Assembly: GCA_020310875.1 (NCBI GenBank)
Contig: CM035408.1
Location: 142,674,407-142,738,406 of the forward strand
Direction of reading: 5' to 3'
DNA: 64,000 nt
Source: Ceratopteris richardii
Lineage: Eukaryota > Streptophyta > Polypodiopsida > Polypodiales > Pteridaceae
Each line of letters begins with the position of its first letter. The stretch's first letter is position 1. The notes beneath the pieces were generated by a model that was given only the letters and a program-made list of their open reading frames with translations, ran no database searches and was not told the origin of the DNA. A program made the position numbers and the translations under genes. Shown piece after piece: positions 30,909-41,673 of this stretch.

Positions 30909-32234
30909 TCACTTATCTTTGATCACATAAATAGTGATCCACCTCATAGCATCATCAACATAAATCACATAATACCTTGAGCCATTGATAATGAAATCTT
31001 TTGATGGTCCCCACACATCTATGTGTACCAATTCAAGCTTCTCTGAATACATAAAACCATGCTTGGAATAAGATTGCTTATGGAACTTACCTAATTCACA
31101 TGCCTCACATCTGTATGTCATATGTTGACCTGCAACATTAGGCAATCCAAGCATTGAACCATTGTTAACCATATCTTTAATACCTCTTTCATTGAAATGC
31201 CCAAGCATTTTGTGCCAAAGATCTAACTCAGAGATCTTCTGCCCTCCATAAGTGAACAAGGCATGACCAACATTACCGTGAATCTTCAATGTGAAGAGTC
31301 TTCCTTCTTTCTTCCCTGAAACAATTTGTTTATACCCATTGCTAGGGTCTTCCACAAACACTCCTTCATTAGTGAACCTAACTTCATAACCTTTTTCAAC
31401 AATTTGTCCTACACTTATCAGATTCTTAGGAATTGTAGGAACATACAAAACCTTACTCAAGAGAGTACTTCCATCCTTGGCCTTCATTGATCCAATTGAC
31501 TTCACATTGTGCTTTGTATTGTCACCTGTTTGAACTACATGATTAGTTACCTTATTCTCCAAATCAGCCATCAAAGCTATGTTACCACTCAAGTGATTAC
31601 TATATCTTGAGTCAATGTAGAAGACTCTTTGATCTTCACTTTGCCTTTCACAAGTTGCATTCATTATCAATGTTGAATCCTCATACTGATCTGAAGCATA
31701 ATTGTAGTAAGTAGTGTTGTATTGTTGGATTTGGAATCCTCTACCTGCATTTCTTCCAAAATAACCTCTATTACCTCTACCTCTGAAATTACCTCTTTGA
31801 TTTGTGCCACCTCTTCCTCTTGAATTAAAATTCTGATTATATCCACCATTGTTTTGAGTATTACGCCAACAATCATTAGCTAAATGATTTGTCTTACCAC
31901 AAATCCAGCAAGCTTTGACTCCATCTTTATTGCTTCTGCCTCTTCCTCTACCTTTGCCACCTCCTCTTCCTCTTAGGAAGTTGGCTTGGCTAGTTGTACC
32001 TTCATCTTCATTTGCTTGTTGCTTCCCTTTGCTATTCTTCTTCTTATCCTTTGAATACATTGCTTGACCTGCACTCTTATCACTTTCACCTTTGACATCC
32101 TGCTCAAAGGTTAGCATATGCCCTAGCAACTGATTTAAATCAGGAGTGAAATGATCAAGTGATAATTCAGTAGACAAAATGAATGGCTTCCATTTGTCAT
32201 CACCTCTCAAACCTGTAAGGATTTTCCTTACCAA
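30909..32234 (-). pseudogene. Copia-A gag (N-truncated), protease and integrase N-terminus
   Basis: 441 codons starting MVRKILTGLRGD, which is mid-gag for this family. The N-terminal part of gag, leader and PBS are missing because of a deletion into the 5' LTR near 32240. It contains a Gly/Arg-rich region and one CCHC knuckle CWICGKTNHLANDC. The protease active site reads FYIDSRYSNHLSG, so the usual DSG is DSR, which should abolish activity. The integrase zinc region follows (LWHKMLGHFN...CEACELGK) with the first core acidic motif LVHIDVWGPS. Confidence 0.88.
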
Positions 32235-32239
32235 TTTAT

Positions 32240-32719
32240 GCTCTTCTCATAATTCTCAGAACTTGTTCACAATTAGGCTCTCAAACTTTAACCATAGACT
32301 CATTAACTATGGAATTAGATGTCTGCAAAAGGATTCTTGAAATGATCAAGCATAGAAGGAGAATACATAGAAACATCGGGCATAATTTTTGTTCATTACT
32401 AGAAAACTTTACATCTAGATGAGAGAGCTAATCTTCACACTTCTCAAGTGTCTAATCACTTCTAATTCTTATAAATTCTTGTATTCTACACTCTCTCATA
32501 TTTGCCCCGACATTTTCCCTTGTATATATAGTCAGATATTTACAAGCTCATAACTAATCAAAAATATAAGTGAGCTAACTCTAAATTAATGTACATATGT
32601 GTAAACATCTTCATCTTCTGGATATGCACTTCCTTCATGCTTCATAACTTGATCTTTTCTTCAGTCCTTGACTTCAATCCTTCATCAAAACTTCGATTGT
32701 TGATTACCTTGCACCAACA
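32240..32719 (-). repeat. Copia-A 5' LTR remnant
   Basis: About 480 bp matching 55010-55487 of the related LTR, ending CACCAACA before gttcg (32720-32724). A TATA-like tatatatag is near 32522-32530. The inner half of the LTR is deleted. Confidence 0.85.
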
Positions 32720-33686
32720 GTTCGTCCTTAACCTGTGCCGCATAGTTAGGATTCATCCAGTAACTAGGTTGTTTGATGGGTCTCGCATCCGGTTTTAGCA
32801 CCACTCTATGTTGATAAATTTGTGGGTCAAGAACTTTCATGTCTCTGTAATCCCAAGCAAAAACATCTGAGAATTTGCGCAGGAGTTGTACCAAATCCTC
32901 TTGGAATTTATCAGCTAATACTGCCTTAATTTTTACTGGTCTCGGGTTGACCGTGTCACCCAAATTGTACGTTACCAGCTGATCCTCTGGTACATTGAAC
33001 TACCGAGGCTTTGCCAAGTCATCAGCTGGCTGCAACAATTATTGTAATGTTGAATCATCCATAGTTATGTCGGCATCTGCTTCTGCTTCTTCGGTCAATG
33101 GTTCGACTGTACAAGCTGCCGGACTCCAATTATCTGCGACCGACTATAAGTCTACAGTATCTAATGCAATGAGGTCCTTATTTGTCTTGAGGAAAGCCTC
33201 CTCCTCATCATTAGATAGTCCATCCAACATATGGACTGGCTCTGCTACATATGGGCATGCGTGTAGCTCAGAAGGTTGCATAGCATCCAATGTAACAACA
33301 TATTTCTGGTGATTATTTTTAGAAATTAACTTTTGAGCTGACCAATCCTGCACGACCTTGGCTTGCTTTAGCCATGGTCAACCGAAGAGTAAGTTGTAGT
33401 CAAGGCTAGATTCGGGTAACTCCAGGACTACAAAAGTCATTTTAAATGCAGTTCCCTGCAGGGTTATAGGAATATTGCACACTACTCCCACCGGATGGAC
33501 TCTAGATTGGTCCGCCATTCGTACAAAGAATTGCACTGGTTCAATTTGGGTCCAACCCTGTTTCCTATAGAGTGCAACTGTTGCAATGTTCACTCCAGAC
33601 CCTCCATCAATTAAAACTTGTGTGATCTTCTGGTTTTTATACCAGACAGTGATCAATGGTACCGTATGATCCACGGTAGGATCCAT
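32720..33686 (-). pseudogene. Gypsy-A protease and start of RT
   Basis: The protease section at 33378-33686 contains TQVLIDGGSGVNIATVALY (active site DGG in place of DSG/DTG) and FVVLELPESSLDYNLLFG. The linker section (33144-33353) contains EEAFLKTNKDLIALD. The RT N-terminus (32720-32963) carries DVFAWDYRDMKVLDPQIYQH and KQPSYWMNPNYAAQVKDEL, which joins to DRLLKVGFI across the Copia-A insertion. In-frame stops and gaps separate the pieces, so this is a relic. Confidence 0.88.
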
Positions 33687-33830
33687 TTCGGGTTATATGG
33701 TCGCAGTTGCCTGAGTACATGCAGATCTGGGGCTGACCTACTGTTGGAATTGCTGTCTTACACTAGGAACTAGAGCGAGCAACTGTCCCAAAGGAAGGGT
33801 GATTGAGGCCTTAGATATAACTTCCCATAC

Positions 33831-35855
33831 CTAGTATGTTTGTGCTGTGGTCATCATCGACTCTGGCTGGGATTCTGATGTTGCCGGGACGGAATTCTGT
33901 GCATTCGGTCTTGCCTTTGGCAAAGGCGACTGAGTTACCGGAACTGGGTCAAGGAACACCGTCGGCTCCTTAGTTGTCCATTGACTTGCCTTTGTAAAAA
34001 TCCGTTGTTGCTCATGAATTCCGGGCTCGAAAAGTTCAGCTTCTGATTGCAACTGTTTTCTCGATCTTTTCTGGACTACGGCTGCTTGTGAATCAACTGG
34101 TGAGATATAAACCATATTTGTCATCAGATTTTGTCTTTCCTTCTTTCTTTTGTCATACTCTACAGCTTCTTTACAAAATCTACGAATATGCCCAACCTCG
34201 CCGTAGAAATGACAACGAGGGGGTGGGAGAGAGGTACTTTTAGCTAATGTACCCACGTGCCATTGATTTTGATTGAAATTAAATTACTTCGTGGACCCCG
34301 ATAGTTCCTGTATCCTTGTTGCTGGTTAGTCTGCAATTGGGGCAGTACGTAATGGTTGGCTGGCCGCCCCTGCTCCTGTATTATGGCGTTTACTACTGCT
34401 CTACTCTGCACCTTTGCATTGTATGCACAAGTTTCTGTTGAGTGCCCTGTCGTGTTACAAATGGCACAATACATTTGGTTGAGAGCACATGTGGAACTAG
34501 TGTGACTGGGATTCTTACACTTAGTGCAGTACACTTGTTTGGACAGATCCTCGGTCATGTTCTTACTTGCTTTCAACCATTCCAGATCCTCTGTAAACCC
34601 TCCAACCTTGTCCTCCATTGCAATGACAACATCCAATGTCATTCCGCCCACACAACGGATGATCAAGATCTATTTTAACTATGGATTCAATCGGTTGATG
34701 AACCATTGTGTTATGACATCGTCTGGTAGGTTGGCGTGCACCGGTGGCAGCTGACGCAAGTGAGTTCTCAATAGTGTCGCATACTCCTGGACACTCTGGT
34801 GTGGTTTCTGTCAATTGTTTTGCAAATAGTCAAAAATTTCTACAGGGTTCTTCTTCAAGAGAAACCTCTGCAGGAATGCATCCTTCACATCATCATAATT
34901 ACCAAAATGATTAATATCGTATTCTATCAGCCACCTTGCTGCTTCATTAACCAGCATGGCCTGAAATACGATGGCCTTATACGCCGGATCTAGTGGATGG
35001 TTCAACACTGCATAACTGATTTCGAATGTGTGAACATGTGCGTCGGGGTCATCCCTCAGAAATCCATCGAATTTCGTATAGGTCACTCCGGTTGGGACCG
35101 GTCGAGGTGGAACGATTGGCTGTGGTTGCTGTTATTGTTGCTGCTGCTGAAATTGCAGTTGTGGCTGTGGCGGTGTTTATTGCTGTTGCTGTGAGCCACT
35201 CATGGTGCTATTGTTGTTGGCGTTGTTGTTCCCTGAATTTTGGGGAGATTTCTTGTGAACTTCTTGGACTGGAGGGCCAACCTACTCACTTTCCGGTCCA
35301 AAAATGTCATTGAACCGATTGCTGAACTCCAAGTCTAGCAGCCTTTCCTCAACTTTGGTGTCGAAATTATGTAGACTTGCACCGAAAAGTGGTGAATGCA
35401 GTAAGTGTCCACCAGGCAGCACCGCAGTGTCACCGAAAAACTTCAAATTGCCACCAAGTGATACTGAACTTCCAGCGAAACTCGACGAACTCTCACCGGA
35501 CCAGGCTACACTATCACCAGAAACGTTCTCACCGGATAATGCAAACCTATCACCAAAAATGATCGACATCGGACCAGATAGTGCGGAACTGACTCCGCTG
35601 CGTCTCTATACAACCAGAAATCACCGTACTTTCTCCAAAAAGTACCGGACTCACACCGGAATTCACTGGAATCTCGTCATGTGCTACCGAACTAGCACCG
35701 GAATCACTACTGACTGGCTCTGATCCTTTTGCAACTGGACTTAAATGCCCTGTACTTCTACCACCAGGAGATGTTCCTAATAAGTTTGGCACTGGCCAGG
35801 GATGTTGATCTCTATAGTATTTGGGGTATGATTCACTGGAGCGTGTTACCGACAT
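33831..35855 (-). pseudogene. Gypsy-A gag
   Basis: In sense order, an N-terminal Ser/Gly/Pro-rich section (35282-35855) is followed by a Gln-rich stretch encoded near 35100-35200. The capsid-like Gag domain (34811-35086) reads KFDGFLRDDPDAHVHTFEI then ARWLIEYDINHFGNYDDVK. Nucleocapsid follows with CTKCKNPSHTSSTC, CAICNTTGHSTETC and a degenerate CHFYGEVGHIRRFC. Several in-frame stops interrupt it, for example near 34680-34690. Intact Gag would form the particle and bind RNA. Confidence 0.85.
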
Positions 35856-35905
35856 ATATCAAGAATTCTTCACCAATCTTTAATCTTCTGTGCAACCAAC
35901 TACTC

Positions 35906-35927
35906 CAATTCCCACAAACGGCACCAG
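35906..35927 (-). promoter_or_regulatory. Gypsy-A putative primer binding site
   Basis: Minus-strand TGGTGCCGTTTGTGGG directly follows the 5' LTR, at the expected place. It resembles but does not match the tRNA-Asp complement used by the other gypsy elements. It is either decayed or uses another tRNA that I cannot name. Confidence 0.5.
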
Positions 35928-36397
35928 TGTTAAAAGTGCTTTCTGTTAAGCCCTTTTAAGCTCGTTTCTGGGTTCTTGGGATGGACAAGGGTCTGGTAGT
36001 ACAGAGGCCTTTTTTAATTTTCTCAATTCAACATTCAATTAACAACTAAATACTTTCCGATTCAACACTTATCACTGCGCAATGCATCTACTCTATGTAT
36101 CAAGTACTTACGAAGTCGCGCAGAACTGTTAAAGTTAATCGCAATGTTATAGAAATTAATGATTAATTAGTGTAACTTAATACTCAGATACAATACTCAG
36201 AATTCTGCAAATCTGCAACACAACATCTCCAGCGCGATCGCACAGACAGACAGTCTGGCGATTCCTCTTCTTTCCTAAAGAATGCCGTGCTTGCCTTTTC
36301 ATCACTCAAAGAAGGTTACATCTTTTCGCCACGCCTTTTCGGTGCGTGCGAATAAGAAAAAATAAAATTACATGGAGATCCAATCCGGTGGCTTACA
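35928..36397 (-). repeat. Gypsy-A 5' LTR
   Basis: 470 bp, TGTTAAAAG to GGCTTACA on the plus strand, followed by catg at 36398-36401. Confidence 0.93.
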
Positions 36398-39200
36398 CAT
36401 GCGCCAACAACTCCTCTTATCTTGTTATGGGAGTTAGTAAGATCATTTTGACTAATGCTGATGGTAGTTCTTTCACTTTGTCAGATGCTTTATTTGTGCC
36501 AGGGATCAAGAAGAACCTGTTATCAGTTTCTGCATTAGCCAAGATTGGCTTGCTTGTGAAATTTGTTGATGACAAGTGTATAGTTCATGATCTGTCAAAT
36601 GGCGATGTGATTATTGCTTTTGGCATTTTATGTCGTGGGATATATAAGCTATTAGACTATGAAAGATCTGTAAATGATTTGGCATGCACAGTAAATGATT
36701 CTCAGGCTATGTCAGATGCAAAGCTTTGGCATGCACGCTTTGGTCATCTGAATTTTGCTAGTTTGCTACGCCTGCAGAAATTTGAAATGGTGTCCTCTTT
36801 TCCCAAACTTGAGGCACCTAGAAAACAAGTTTGCGAAGGTTGTATTTTGGGAAAAATGCAGCATTTGTCCTTTCCAAAAGATGGTTCAGTTCGGGCTACT
36901 AAAAAATTGCAGCTTGTACATACTGATGTCTATGGTCCTATGCAGACACCTTCTTCTGGGAATTATCTTTACTTCATGACTTTCATCTATGATTTTTCCA
37001 GGCATGCATGGGTATATCCATTGAAGGCAAAGTTCGAAGTGTTCTGTCAGCATGTAAAATGGGCACTCTTCATTCTGATCGAGGGGGAGAATATATGTCT
37101 TCTAATTTTAATGCATTTCTGGCTGAAGGTGGGATAAAAAAACAGTGTACAGTGCCGTATACACCTCAATAGAATGGAGTTGCTGAATGAAAGAATAGGT
37201 CACTCATGGAGATGGCGAGGTGTATGGTCAAGAGTCAGGCTTTACCACATAGTTTCTAGCTTGAGGCTGTCATGTGTGTAGCTTATGTACTGAACATGTG
37301 TCCCACTAAAGCGTTGCAGTCTATCACTCCATATGAGGCTTGGCATGACCGCAAGCCATCTGTTGCTCATCTACATGTTTTTGGTTGTTTGGCATATGCA
37401 TTAGTGCGTGAACAACATCACAAAAAATTGGATGATAAAGCAGTTAATGTATTTTTGTTGGGTACAGTTCTGAAAGTAAAGGCTATCATCTGTATCATCC
37501 ACAGACTAAACACATTCTGGTTAGCCGTGATGTTGTTTTTGTGGAAGATGCTATTCAGCTAATGCTTTCATGTACTAAGGAGACATCTGTTAGCTCCAAA
37601 GACATGTATGATACTTTGTTGCCTCTTTTTACAGGTGGACAGTAAAGTGCTGGTCCTAATGAGGTGACTTCTCAGCCTTTGCAGGTTTCATGTGATGATG
37701 CAGATAATTCCATTTCTGATGCAGATGTACATGATGCACTTATTGATGAGAGAGTTGATATTGAGCACGCAAGAACTATGCCAAAATGGGTGGTGCAGAC
37801 CTTGCATGACAGCAAATTAGATGCACCTCTGTCATATCGTACTCGTTCAGGCTCTCATTGTGCCTCTTTTGCATCAGATTGCTATGCTATAAATGCATCT
37901 AGTCTTTGTGATGAGAATGAGCCTTTTTTGTTTGATGAAGCACAAAATTCAGAAAATTGGATGGCTGTTATGCAATCTGAGTATGATGCTATAATGAAGA
38001 TTGGTACTTGGTCTTTATGTGACTTGCCTCCTGGCAAGAAGGCCATTGCACTAAGTGGGTATACAAGCTGAAGCGTAAACTGGATGGTACAATTGATAGG
38101 TATAAGGCTAGGCTTGTTGCAAAGGGTTATGCACAGTAAAGAGGCATTGATTTTGATGAGACCTTTGCACCTACATGCCGTAGGACTACTGTTCGGAGCA
38201 TCTGTGCACTTGCAGCTCATCATGGTTGGAATGTACATCAGTTTGACATTAAAACAACATTTCTGAATAGTGACTTGCATGAAGAAGTGTATGTTTTTCA
38301 TCCCCATGGATTTGTGCAGAAAGGGCATGAAAACCAGGTGTGCAGGTTAAAGAAGCCATTATATGGTTTAAAGCAAGCACCACGAGCTTGGTATGAGAAG
38401 ATACATACCTATCTTATTGCACATGGTTTTGAGAACAGTCCAACTGAAAGCATCTTATATGTTAAGCGTGCTAATGATGTGCTTCTGATCATTGTTGTCT
38501 ATGTTGACGACATGCTGCTCACTGGTCCTATTGAGAAGTATATTGCTGATTTTAAGGCTGATTTGCATGCCTCATTTGAGATGTCTGATTTGGGGCATCT
38601 GCATCAATATTTGGGCATTCAGTTTATGCAAGTTGATGGTGGAATGGCTTTGTGTCAAACGAAATATATTGACACATTATTGCAGCGTTTTGGCCTTGAA
38701 GACTATAAGCCTATTGCCACTCCTATGGAGACAGGTTTACGATTGAGTCTTCATGATGCTGGAGATGCATTTGATGTCGTTCTCTATCAACAGGTTGTTG
38801 GATGCTTGATTTACTTATGCATTACTCGGCCAGATATTCAGTTTGCTATCTCACAGATGAGCAGGTTTACGCATTGCCCAGGAGTCAAGCATTGCCAGGA
38901 AGTTAAGCGCATCTTTCGCTATTTGAGTGGTACTTGGGTACTTGGGCTGTTTTATCCCAAGGGGGGATCACTACCGCCAGATTTGCATGCTTTTTTTTTT
39001 ACTCTGATTGGGCTGGTTGTTATGACACTCGTGTGTCCACTAGTGGCTTTTGCTTCATGCTTGGTAGCTCGTGTATATCTTGGTTGAGCAAGAAGCAGCC
39101 AACTATGGCCACTTCCAGTTGTGAGGCTGAGTATAGGGCAACTTTCACAGCTACTGTTGAGTGTTTGTGGCTCAGATGCCTTATGGATGATTTGGGTGCT
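36398..39200 (+). pseudogene. Copia-B piece 2: protease, integrase, RT, RNase H start
   Basis: Continues the protease from piece 1 (LTNADGSSFTLSDALFVPGI, NLLSVSALAK). The integrase zinc region is LWHARFGHLNF...CEGCILGK and the core begins LVHTDVYGPM. Further on, LHSDRGGEY and TPQ*NGVAE*KNR show the second D and the E region with two stop codons near 37170-37190. GCLAYALV marks the C-terminal part. RT has KARLVAKGYAQ followed by a stop near 38139, then LYGLKQAPRAWYE and VVYVDDMLLTG. RNase H starts DWAGCYDTRVSTSGFC and CEAEYRA. It is cut at 39200 by Gypsy-B. Frame changes occur near 37050, 37470, 38060 and 38990. It is a long-dead copy. Confidence 0.92.
39196..39200. repeat. Gypsy-B target site duplication gtgct, left copy
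   Basis: gtgct flanks Gypsy-B exactly, here and at 53783-53787. Removing the element rejoins the Copia-B RNase H. Confidence 0.95.
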
Positions 39201-39780
39201 TGTTGACAGTATACGGGAAGAAGCAAGTACGGACACACATGCAGATCTAGCACTAAGGCAACCCTTCATTTTTTCCAAAACCCTTACATCATTTTAAAGT
39301 GATTCTCATCACTGAAAACCCTTGTAAATACCATTTTCACCTTTTTGTAGCTCCATTTTGTACAAGACGAGGAGTCCTCGAGCTTGAGGAGCCTTAGAAG
39401 TAGTTGCCTGCCAATTTTCATATTTTTTAGATCTCGTTTGAGCCCTCAAATAAACCCTGGAACCTAATTTTTAACTAGGCCGGACACTAGGTCTGGACAG
39501 GGCCAAAGCTAGGCAAAAACTATAAATAGAGCTAGAGAGCTCATTTTTGAGGTAGCTTCTTGTAGTTTTGAGCTTGTATGAGAACTTTGTTGCAATAGAA
39601 GTGATTCCATTGTCTTACTCTCTTTGTTCTTGCTGTGTGTGCACGTGTGTGTGTATGTGTGTGCATGTTAGTGTGCTTCTCACTCACACATTTGTGCCTT
39701 CACTTGCTCGAGGTCTTCATACCATCCTCACGTCTTCCCGGATTGACATTAAAGGAGGTGCTACTCATCACTGAGCTACA
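39201..39780 (+). repeat. Gypsy-B 5' LTR
   Basis: 580 bp, TGTTGACAG to GAGCTACA, with a TATA box tataaataga at 39521-39530 followed by the likely transcription start region. Confidence 0.95.
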
Positions 39781-39788
39781 CCAAATTT

Positions 39789-39806
39789 TGGCGCCGTTGC
39801 CGGGGA
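39789..39806 (+). promoter_or_regulatory. Gypsy-B primer binding site, tRNA-Asp
   Basis: TGGCGCCGTTGCCGGGGA, 8 nt after the 5' LTR, complementary to the tRNA-Asp 3' end. Confidence 0.93.
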
Positions 39807-41673
39807 TCGAGCTTTGAGGACGAGCGTGTGATGGTAAGACGTAGATTGGAGACGTTGGCGTTGTAGGTAATTTCTTTACTTTTCCTATTTTTCTCTTTCT
39901 TACCTTACCACCATCATCACCATCATCATCATCACCATCTTCCACCTCCATTTCCATCATCGTGAAAATTTCAGTTTTTTGATCATATCACCTTCTCCAC
40001 CTCATTTCCCTCATTTCACTTGTGAGAGAGAGCGAGAGAGCGAAATTGTGTGTGATGTTTTTGCATGTTTCGTGAGCTGTCTTGCAGGTACAGGCCGCAT
40101 CATCATCCCCAGCACTCTGTGCAGGTACGGAATTCTCGGTAACTGTCTGTGTGTCGCCGACCTCTGTCAATCGCGACCGACAGAAAAAATGCTCAAATTG
40201 CCAAACAAAGTGCAAAACCATGATCTACAGGCCTAGAGCTTCCCAAAAATGTGCTTAGATTTTTGAAACTCCTCAGATTTTTGTCAATCGTGATCGCTCT
40301 GTCAATCGCGATCGACAAACCACGACGGACAGACCTGTCAATCGCGATCGACCAGTCAATCGCGACTGACAGCCCACGACGGCTCTGTCAATCGCGACCG
40401 ACAGAGTCAACGACCGATTGACCACGACGGACAGATCATACGCGTGACACGTGTCAATCGCGATCGAGTCATCAATCGCGATCGACCCATCAATCGCGAC
40501 TGACAGCCCACGACAGCTCTGTCAATCGCGACCGACACAGTCAACGATTGTTTGACCACGACAGACAGACCCTCGCGACCGACCTGTCAATCGCGACTGA
40601 CAGAGTCAACGACCCTTTGACCACAACTGATTGACTTTTCGAGCCATGTGTCAATCACGATCGACACATCAATCGCGACTGACAGCCACGACGGACCTGT
40701 CAATCGCGATCGACACATCAATCGCGACTGACCTGTCAATCGCGACTGACAGAACTTGCGAACGCGTTAGAAGGGCAAATTTGGCCAATTTTCTAGGGTA
40801 AAGAATTGGGGGCTAATGTGGTCAATTTGTGGGACAAACACTCGGGGTTAGCATTGCAAGTTGAGGCCGCAACCCAAGTAATTCAAGAATTTCTGCCTGC
40901 TTGATTAAACTGTTTTGAACCCTGTTTTAATCCCTGAAGCCTGAACTGACATAACTTCCTCATACGAAATCCAATTGTTGTGATTCTTGTTTTGTCGGAA
41001 AGCTCATGAGGAGTACAACCAAAACTTCCACTGGTTATGTGAAAATTAAGATCAGGATTATTAGATAGGGTTTTTTGAAGTTAACCATACCCGAGGTAGG
41101 AAAACTGAGGGATCCTTGGGATTGTTTTTTATAAAGGGCAAGAGATAAGTTGGTCAGTAAGTCACATGCATGAAAGTGGTCTAGTCTGTCATTTGAATTT
41201 AAGTCTGGAGCTAATCTTGGGACTGATGCAGGTCTATTGAGAAGCAATTGAGCGCGTCCAAGCAAGGGCTTTGTGCAAGCTTGAGAATCAACTTCTCGAG
41301 CACTAAAGAGCAAGGATCAGCAAGAAAGGTCGGAATACTCTCAATTCCCCTTCGTCAATTCCTAGCTTAGGCTAAGAACGACTACAGGTAGGAGTAAGTC
41401 AGGGCGACAATAGAATTATCAAGTTGAAGCAGACCTAAACTCTCAAGTTCAAGCTAAGGACATAATCTTTGTACTGTCGAGAACTTTAAAGGAAAAGAAC
41501 TTAACGTGGAACGATCAACTTTAAGTGCGGAACTACACTCAAATATACCTTACGACGTGATATCAGACAAGAATTTTAACACGGGAATCAACTAAAAAGA
41601 ATCAAGTAACTGATACAAAAGGACTCTGCAACGAGGTTGTACTTGGGCAAATTTGGGCTATTCAATTAGGCTT
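39807..41673 (+). other. Gypsy-B 5' leader
   Basis: Nearly 1.9 kb without a supported ORF. It contains ATGGTAAGA at 39831-39839, a CAT/CAC trinucleotide-rich stretch at about 39905-39935, the TCGCGA array at 40145-40755, and a block near 40935-41080 related to the leaders of Gypsy-C/D. Gag starts at the ATG at 41674, chosen because MNLRSGRHL is conserved in all three relatives. An in-frame ATG at 41653 would add seven residues. Confidence 0.8.
40145..40755 (+). repeat. Gypsy-B leader array, TCGCGA core
   Basis: Many irregular units of the type gtcaatcgcgaccgacag and tcaatcgcgatcgac, interspersed with ccacgacgg. The unit differs from the Gypsy-C/D arrays but shares the atcgcga core. Confidence 0.92.

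Larger units (their letters stand above)
8840..32719 (-). mobile_element. Copia-A: Ty1/copia LTR retrotransposon, rearranged
   Basis: Minus-strand Ty1/copia element with the domain order gag, protease, integrase, RT and a truncated RNase H. It is bounded by TGATGGAGAG (left) and CACCAACA (right) on the plus strand and flanked by gttcg duplications. Its own length is only about 4.2 kb after removing LARD-1, because two internal deletions removed LTR-proximal sequence. One joins mid 3' LTR to mid RNase H at 28980/28981. The other joins the gag body to mid 5' LTR near 32240. The related copy at 54456-55969 shows the undeleted arrangement. It cannot be autonomous. Confidence 0.9.
3279..36397 (-). 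mobile_element. Gypsy-A: Ty3/gypsy LTR retrotransposon, split by nested insertions
   Basis: Two direct repeats of 470 bp bound the element (3279-3748 and 35928-36397), both with TG...CA ends. On the minus strand, gene order is gag, protease, RT, RNase H, integrase, then an extra 3' ORF region. PR-RT-RH-INT order defines Ty3/gypsy. The element's own length is about 9.2 kb once the 23.9-kb insertion at 8840-32724 is removed. The LTRs differ at about 37 of 470 positions by eye, so this is the oldest datable insertion here. Many in-frame stops make it non-autonomous today. It sits inside the protease gene of Copia-B. Confidence 0.92.

Noticed and set aside
39700..40236. Small ORFs around the Gypsy-B PBS and GA-rich stretch
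   Set aside because: Short, overlapping on both strands, rich in trinucleotide and GA repeats, and not conserved in Gypsy-D.
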